Shown one piece after another: positions 57,976 to 64,000 of a stretch of 64,000 nt of DNA; within the stretch, counting starts at the first letter, position 1, and each line of letters begins with the position of its first letter. The DNA comes from Rosa chinensis (lineage: Eukaryota; Streptophyta; Magnoliopsida; Rosales; Rosaceae), in the NCBI RefSeq assembly GCF_002994745.2, contig NC_037091.1, positions 9,486,501 through 9,550,500 on the forward strand, in the 5' to 3' direction. The notes beneath the pieces were generated by a model that was given only the letters and a program-made list of their open reading frames with translations, made no database searches and had not been told where the DNA came from. Both the position numbers and the translations under genes were made by a program.

Positions 57976-58887
57976 CTATGTGCTCAGACTCAATTGATTG
58001 AGGCACTTTGAAGTGTCATTAGGATGGCTCTTAGTGTTGGTTGCGCCACTAACATGGCCAGAGGCGTTGCCTCTCTCTCTCTTTCCACGTTGACCTCTTC
58101 GGTTCTGTGTCCGACTATTTTGGCCGTTACCTTCCTTCTTAGAGCGAGAATATGGACCAGAACATCCAAAATTGTCCCTATATTTAGGGTTTCGCTCTTG
58201 GCGCCCTCCCTTAGGGGCACAACTATAATTGGACTCCAGAATAGGCTCTGTTCCCACAGGTCTTGAATTATAGTTCTTCACAAGGATGTTGTCATGATTT
58301 TCAGCGACACTCATAGCTCTAATGAGCTCATGAAACTTTGTGATCAGTCTTGCAGTAACATCGATTCGACAGTTCTTTGCAACCATCAAAGCAGTGAAAG
58401 GGAAGGTAGAGAGAGTCATCTCAATCAACATCGCATCTGTGATATGTTTTCCACAGAATTCCATTAAGGATTTAATGCGAAGTGTTTTTGAGTTGTAGTC
58501 AATAACTGACTTAAAATCACAGAAGCGGAGGCTATGCCATCTCACTTCTAGTTCAGCAAGCAGGGAGTGACGGACGTTGCCAAATCTTTTTTCGAGTGAG
58601 ACCCACAACCTTCTGGGGTCTTCTTTATTCATATACTCGTACTGGAGCAAATCATCCATATGACGAGTCATTAAGATGATGGTTTTCGCCTTATTTGCCT
58701 CTAAGGCTGCTCTATTTGCTTCCAAAGCTTGAGCTTGCTTAACAGTTAGCACATCCTGGCTAGGCTTGAGAATCGTGTTTAGGATTCCATCGGCCTTGAG
58801 ATGCTGGCAAATATCATGAACCCACTTGTGATATCCAGAGCCAGTTGTTCCCAATGGAGCGAAGTCCAGTTTGTTCATGTTATTCAT
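57976..58887 (-). CDS. gag-like protein of Copia 2 (open frame, C-terminal frameshift)
   Basis: It starts MNNMNKLDFAPLGTTG (ATG at 58887); the longer frame to 58995 includes leader sequence. 303 residues, with capsid-like LLQYEYMNKEDPRRLW, LRIKSLMEFCGKHITDAM and STFPFTALMVAKNCRID, then a basic, Arg/Gly-rich tail (RTQNRRGQRGKRERGN). The zinc knuckle that should follow is in another frame, so it is probably not functional. It is the best-preserved coding part of this Copia family in the window. Confidence 0.7.
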   Translation of the reverse strand: MNNMNKLDFAPLGTTGSGYHKWVHDICQHLKADGILNTILKPSQDVLTVKQAQALEANRAALEANKAKTIILMTRHMDDLLQYEYMNKEDPRRLWVSLEKRFGNVRHSLLAELEVRWHSLRFCDFKSVIDYNSKTLRIKSLMEFCGKHITDAMLIEMTLSTFPFTALMVAKNCRIDVTARLITKFHELIRAMSVAENHDNILVKNYNSRPVGTEPILESNYSCAPKGGRQERNPKYRDNFGCSGPYSRSKKEGNGQNSRTQNRRGQRGKRERGNASGHVSGATNTKSHPNDTSKCLNQLSLST

Positions 58888-59989
58888 CCTGAAAGAATAC
58901 AAGAAAAAAAGGCTACCACGAAAACAATAAAAATTTTGAGCATAGTCGCTTCCAAGAAATCTGATTCCAAGAGGTATTGGATTAGATCGAAACAATGATG
59001 TAAGTAGTTGGTCATAAATTCTCTACAAACTCTAAGTTTGGAAATCTCAACAAACTCTAAGTGAGCATGAACCCCAATAGTTCGGCATTTGGTCTCCCCT
59101 ATGAAGAAGAGGGGGGGGGGGGGGGGGGAGAGAAGGGAGATTGCAAGTCCCCAAGAAAAAAAAGAGAAAAACAATAAAAAAAACTTTCAAAAAGGGGATC
59201 TAATAGAACATTTAAAACATACATCAAAAATGTCAAAATTGTCGGAAAATCACTGGAAAAAGTCGCCGAAATTTGGTCGCTGGAGGTGGCAGGAAATCGT
59301 TGCAGGAATTTGATCGCCGGAGGTGGCCGGAGCTTGGCGATGGTTGGCAGGAATTTTCTAGTAGTGGGTTGTCCTTCTCCTCACTTTTCCTTTTTTTTTT
59401 TTTTTTGGTTTTTGTTTTGTTTCTGCCCAGGCCCACTGAGGCCTTGACTCTTCTGTCTTTGACCTTGACTAAGGGTGCTGTGGGCCGCAAGCGAGGTGTG
59501 GGTCGAAGGCCTTCTCCCTTTTTTTTTCTTTCTTTTCTTCTTTCTGAGCCCACCTCTCTCTTCCTCTTTTTGGGCAGCGTTTTTTTTTTTCCTTTTTTTT
59601 TCTTTGGCTTGGGTTGGATTGATGCTGGGCAGGCTGGAACAAAAGAAAGTAGGTTTTGGCGGTTCAAGGAGGTCCGGCACTTCTACAGGCTGGTCCGGCC
59701 ACTTTTCGCCCGGTTTTGGCCTTTGTTTTTCCTGTTCTTGGATTGTAGGGCCAGGGTGTAGATGATGACCAACTTTGACGGTATCAGGCGGTCTGGAAAG
59801 TTGCAAACCAGGCAGGTATCTTTTCTTCTCTTTTGGAAGCTGGTTCAGTACTTTTTTGGCCGGTTCCTGTGACGCCGTCGGCGGTTCTGGGCTCCTGGGA
59901 TCGAGATCTTTAAGATGGGGGTCGGTGGTTGCTAGGGTTTGAAGGCTATGATTTTAGTGTTTCAGGGTTAGGGCTTTGTGCTGATAACG
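58888..59989 (-). other. 5' leader of Copia 2
   Basis: Untranslated region between the 5' LTR and gag, with the primer-binding area CGTTATCAGCAC next to the LTR (about 59978-59989). It holds a G18 run (59111-59128), a T17 run (59390-59406), and GC-rich stretches. The two ORFs on either strand here are low-complexity and not believed. Confidence 0.65.
59111..59128 (+). repeat. Homopolymer G18
   Basis: Eighteen consecutive G in the leader of Copia 2 (C18 in the transcript sense). Confidence 0.9.
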
Positions 59990-60224
59990 TGTTTAAGGAA
60001 AACTGAAATTGGCAAAGAATTGAGTCGTACTTTCATAGATAATAGGAGTCTTTTTATATAGAGGATTGCAAGGCATAAAATCAGAGTTGTACAAGGAAAC
60101 GTAATATTACATTGATTAGATATTTCCAAGATTCTCCGATATTATCTCTTATTCTAACCCTATTACCACTAGGTCAAGTAACCTAGAGTTTGGAACACAC
60201 ACATATTCTGCATTTACTTGAATA
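59990..60224 (-). repeat. 5' LTR of Copia 2
   Basis: On + it reads TGTTTAAGGAAAACTG to ACTTGAATA, followed directly by target duplication GTCCC (60225-60229). Confidence 0.9.
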
Positions 60225-60417
60225 GTCCCTAAATTTTCAATTTTTATTTATTTTGTTTTTTCTGTTCCGAGTAGTATTATGTTAGAAAGAGAATTTTCTA
60301 GTTTGAAATTTATTATAGCTTTGTGGGTGTTTGATTAGGAGTTAATGCATGGATTTTCCTGGTTTGAAATCTTTTATGACTTGTGGAGATTTAATTATGA
60401 GTTATTGTTTGGAACAA

Positions 60418-62115
60418 TTTTTTTTTTTTTGGAAACTAATGGGGTTTGGAACGCAGTCAAGATTGGAGGCTCATCCCCACGCCCATGTTATTATTAATAA
60501 TATTTTGTCGCATCTGGGGGGACGTAATGCCTATACCCCGAGCATGCATAGTTGCGTTACAAATATCCTTATAGAGAACATCCTGTAAGAAATCAGGAGC
60601 CTCAACTAAAGAAAGATCCACAACATGATCTAGACTAACAAAGTGAGCAAACCTATTAGCTACACTATTTGCTTCACGATAAACATGTCGAATTCTAATA
60701 TAATTAAAAGCTTGCATATAGTCTCTACAATCATCAAGAATTCGACTAACCTCTGAGTTATCATCCACTTGGCTATCCATGGCAGCAACAAGGATGGAAC
60801 AATCACTCTCTATTTCCAACCTTGATGAATTGATAAAAGCAATCTTGCTCCGCAGGCCTCAGCTTCACTATGAAGAGCTGAACTCAAATAAGGGATCATT
60901 CTGGACCATGCTCCTTTGAAGCTGCCAGTATCATCACGGATTACAACCCCAATGCCTCCTCTCCCATCAGAGCTCCTATAAACACCATCAATTTTTATTT
61001 TTAGTCTCCCCTTAGGAGGAAACATCCATTTTGGAGCAACCCCTCTATTCTTCTTTGCTGGCACCTTTAGAGGATGAAGATGCTGATACTCAAAGAGCAA
61101 ATGCATGGTCCAACTAACTGCATGCATGGGGTTGAAAGTCCCCCCATCCCGTACTAATCTATTTCTTTCTGACCCAATAGTCCAAAGTAGCATAAAAAAC
61201 ACATCAACTTGTTGCTTGGTGAGCATGTCTAGCATATCAAGAACCCAATTCTTTATGGACGTACTTGCATGGCTTCTAGCACGTAGCCCTAGAGAACTAT
61301 ATAACCAGAAACATGCAATAACATTGCAATCTTTAAAGACATGCAAACTGGTTTCAGTCTCACATCGACAAAAAACACATACCTGGTCATCTAACTGAAC
61401 CCTTCTGCTCAGGCTAGCTTTCGTCGGAATAATATTCTTGCACAGTCTCCAAATAAAATTCCTCACTTTTGGTTGAACCCTAGCTCGCCAAATTAACTTC
61501 CATAATCTCTTATCACCTTCTACATTGGACGTGGAGGCCTGTGTAGGAAGAGAGGCAGTGCATCTTGCAATATGATACCCACTCTTCACATTGTAAACTC
61601 CATGCTTGTCAAAATGCCATACTAGTCTGTCGGCGGGGTTTCTCAAACTAAGTGGAATCTTACAGATCAACTCAACTTCTTCTTCAAAGAATAAGAAGGA
61701 GCCCTCTAGGTTCCCCATACAATAAAAAAGAGTATGATACCGTCCGCACAAACCCCATAATCTAATTGATCCAGGTAAGATGGAAACCCATACTACCCAT
61801 CACAGCTTCGATAAAATCCCATTCAACCCTATCGTAAGCCTTACTCATGTCCAATTTCAAAGCTCCAAAACCTTGTGAATTACCAGTGCGCCTTTTCAAA
61901 AAATGCGACAACTCGAAAGCAAGAAGAGAGTTATCCGATATTTGTCTTCCGGGAACGAAGGTACATTGATTTGGTGCTATAATATCATGAAGAAGAGGCT
62001 TTAACCTGTTAGCTAATACCTTGGACCCCAATTTGTATATCACGTTACAAAGGCTAATTGGCCTAAGTTGTTGCATATGCTCCAACTCTTTCACTTTAGG
62101 TATCAGAGTGACAAA
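60418..62115 (-). mobile_element. 5'-truncated LINE with internal deletion
   Basis: On the minus strand: RT start (LRPISLCNVIYKLGSKVLANR, FVPGRQISDN, LDMSKAYDRVEWDF; 62094-61762), then a zinc-binding linker (VRNFIWRLCKNIIPTKASL, CVFCRCETETSLHVFKDC; 61751-61200), then RNase H (IGVVIRDDTGSFKGAW, SALHSEAEACGARL, IRHVYREANSVANRF; 61000-60620). The polymerase active-site part after the first RT Asp motif is missing, and a frameshift splits RNase H near 60815. It ends in a minus-strand A-run at 60418-60432. The 5' truncation at about 62115 is typical of LINEs. Non-functional. Confidence 0.85.
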
Positions 62116-62396
62116 GGTATAATTTTAGTGAGTTTAGAATTTATTAGGGATTTATAATTTATTAGAAGATTTAGAATTTATTAGGAGTTTTAGAATTTAT
62201 GTTACTATAGAAGGTTAACAAAGGAAAGGTTGAATTTTCAATATCGAATTTATGTTGCTACGAAAAGTTACGGTAGGAAAAGTTGGAGTTAAGTTTAGAA
62301 TTTATGTTAATTAGGAAAGTTAAGGAAGGGAATTTGAGGAATTAGAATTTATGTTGATGAGGAAAATTAGGGAAGGGAATTATGGAATTTAATTTA
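62116..62396. other. Degenerate AT-rich repeat
   Basis: The phrase TTAGAATTTAT(T/G) recurs about every 20-60 bases from 62132 to 62355. No gene seen. Confidence 0.55.
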
Positions 62397-63587
62397 GGGG
62401 GGTGGTATTGTATTTGGATTTATGCAGACTTTTTTTAAATGACAGACTTTTTGAAAAGTCCATAGACTCTTTAAAAAGTTGATAAACCGTTATGGATTTC
62501 TTAAAACCATTGATTTTAGCAACAGACTTTTATTGATTCATGAAAATCTATATACTCTATTATGAATGACTTCTACAGATTTTGCTAAGATGTACAAAAT
62601 ATTAAAAAAAAATTAAATTAAACAAATGCAGCCCAAACACAAAACAAAATAATAACTTGTTGTCTCTTCAATATTCCAGTATCTTCTAATAGAAATTGAC
62701 TCAAATAAATGATTGTTAGTCTATCTAGCGAGTTTGTTCTCATTCCTAATCTCCCAACAATATAAATATACAATATAAATCACTTGATGCTTATGGTTAA
62801 TTATTCTCATCAATTTTTTTCGCCGATTAACATATATTGTAGCAATATTGGTCAATGTCTTGATCTATAATCAATCAATTGAAATTCAATTGTTCAACCT
62901 TTTTTTGAACCATAATATAAATTCAAATTAATGAGAATAATTAATTAATAAGATAAAATTTAGTATGGTTCCAGGTCTTAGGGTTAGACCACAATATTTG
63001 AGTTTTAAGGTTTCATGAATCATTTTTATTGCTATTAGGGTTCGAAGTATTACAATTAAAAAAAAAAAAACAAAACAAAAATCGCATTCAACAACTACAA
63101 TGAACATGTTGAGTATCAAAAAAGGTTGATATTATAAAAGATTAGAGAAAAGACAAAAAATTAAGAAAGAGAGATGATGAAGGACAAACTTCTTCGTGGG
63201 TAGAGAGAAGAACTTTGATAGACCCCTGTTTTTTTTTTTTTTAAAGAGGAAACTTTGATAGACTTTCTGAAATCTTTGGTCTGGAGGCTGGAAAATTATT
63301 GGAGTTTGGTATGTGTAGTTAACACTACAAAATCCATGATTATCCATGATTTTCTAATTCCATAAGTATGAATGATATTTTGAATACCTCAGTACTTTTA
63401 TTCATTTTTAAAAGTCCTAATTGAATACCCCTAGATTTTGGTGGAATTCATGAAGTCTTTAAAAATCATAATTGAATACCTCAAGACTTTCATGGACTGT
63501 TAAAAGTCTATATTGAATACACCCAGACTTTTAAATTCCATAGATTTCTTTAAAAGTTCCACTAATTCCATATACAATACACCCCCC
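62397..63587. mobile_element. PIF/Harbinger-like non-autonomous element, 1191 bp
   Basis: Ends GGGGGGTGGTATTGTATTTGG on the left and, inward from the right, GGGGGGTGTATTGTATATGG: inverted repeats with few differences. The 3-bp duplication TTA (62394-62396 and 63588-63590) is as expected for PIF/Harbinger. Arms contain AGACTTTT/AAAAGTCT words in opposite orientation. No transposase frame; A/T-rich centre. Confidence 0.8.
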
Positions 63588-63590
63588 TTA

Positions 63591-64000
63591 ATTTCATTAG
63601 GAATGACTTAAAGAAGAAAACAAATTGTAAGGAGAGTTTTATCCCTTTTTTTTTTTTTTTTTTTGTTCAACGAGAGTAAGGGAGTTTCAGAGAGTTCTAT
63701 TTCTTTTCTTCTTTTGTTCAACAAGACAAAGAAGGAAGTTTCTTTGGGCACCTTGGTGGACGGCGAGAACTACGAAAGAGGGACTACTGGAGTGGAGCAA
63801 CAACAATGGCTAGCTCACTTTTTTATTTTCTGAGGTAGGGGTTTTGATTCAAATGATAGATATATATTTAATGTCTTTCTAAATTCCTGTGTGAATCTTT
63901 GTGCGTTTGCTATCGTGTGAATATTTTTGTAATGCATGGTTTATCGCCTATGTATCGTTATTTGAACTTGACTTTATTGATAGTAATGAGAATTATGAAA
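63591..64000 (+). other. Possible promoter and first exon of a gene that runs off the window
   Basis: After a purine-rich leader, ATG at 63806 opens MASSLFYFL and meets a GT donor (GAG|GTAGGG) near 63833. The context ACAACAATGGCTAG is a good plant start site. One short exon is too little to name a product; it could be chance. Confidence 0.25.

Larger units (their letters stand above)
43439..60224 (-). mobile_element. Copia LTR retrotransposon 2, interrupted by a gypsy remnant and a CACTA element
   Basis: LTRs of exactly 235 bp at 43439-43673 and 59990-60224, in the same minus orientation, with a perfect target duplication GTCCC (43434-43438 and 60225-60229). In transcript order: 5' LTR, leader, gag, CCHC knuckle, then a break at about 57018, and RT/RNase H plus 3' LTR from about 45430 down. 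Compared with Copia 1 it lacks about 1.5 kb (integrase to early RT). Both LTRs begin TATTCAAG instead of TGTTCAAG, so the altered terminus probably predates insertion. Confidence 0.9.

Noticed and set aside
59233..59806. Overlapping Lys-rich and Phe-rich ORFs on both strands
   Set aside because: Low-complexity translations of T-rich tracts in the Copia 2 leader.
1..64000. tRNA, rRNA, known microRNA precursors
   Set aside because: I scanned for conserved tRNA boxes and long hairpins by eye and saw nothing convincing; a covariance-model search would be decisive.

Overview
The window looks like nuclear DNA of a dicot plant. The host genes are intron-rich with GT-AG introns, their closest recognisable relatives are Arabidopsis-type genes, the background is AT-rich, and most of the rest is plant transposable elements. 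A Rosaceae-like species is my guess from overall feel only; the sequence does not prove it. I rebuilt exons by eye from splice sites and conserved reading frames. All four multi-exon models given below except the transposon-internal one close in frame.

Left, gene-rich part (1 to about 19 kb): an intergenic/promoter stretch; a 13-exon gene for a CIP7-like (COP1-interacting protein 7 family) protein on + (2215-9959); a convergent 5-exon PP2C-like gene on - (10751-12648) whose metal-binding residues are partly lost, so it is probably a pseudophosphatase; a 4-kb spacer with a decayed RNase H fragment; and a 6-exon Aurora-3-type mitotic kinase on - (16888-19012).

Middle part (19 to 39 kb): a non-autonomous hAT element (20516-23389) with an exact 8-bp target-site duplication, carrying a 524-bp tandem array and a TA/TG microsatellite; a small zinc-finger-like gene with its own TATA box (24590-25108); an intact-ended Copia element (25638-31898, 5-bp target duplication GAGGC) with decayed coding regions; a duplicated fragment of that element with a third LTR (32800-34218); repeated copies of the 5' flank of the next gene; and that gene, a 6-exon, three-RRM protein with an organelle-type N-terminus (35004-38789).

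Right part (39 to 64 kb) is a transposon nest. A MULE-like inverted-repeat unit (39041-42199) holds a LINE-like insertion. A second Copia of the same family (43439-60224, minus, target duplication GTCCC) is split by a truncated Ty3/gypsy element of Tat type with a decayed antisense ORF (about 50149-57018), and a 4.7-kb CACTA element (45436-50145, target duplication AAG) sits at the gypsy border. A 5'-truncated LINE (60418-62115) and a PIF/Harbinger-like element (62397-63587, target duplication TTA) follow. The last 200 bases may hold the first exon of another gene.

The host genes do not form a pathway; they are ordinary neighbours (light signalling, dead phosphatase, mitotic kinase, RNA binding). 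I found no CRISPR array, tRNA or rRNA gene, and nothing that I can call a new molecular system. The most unusual items are the repeated promoter of the RRM gene, the satellite-like array trapped inside a hAT element, the spliced-looking transcript inside the CACTA element, and the antisense gene with a palindromic TATA box in the gypsy remnant.
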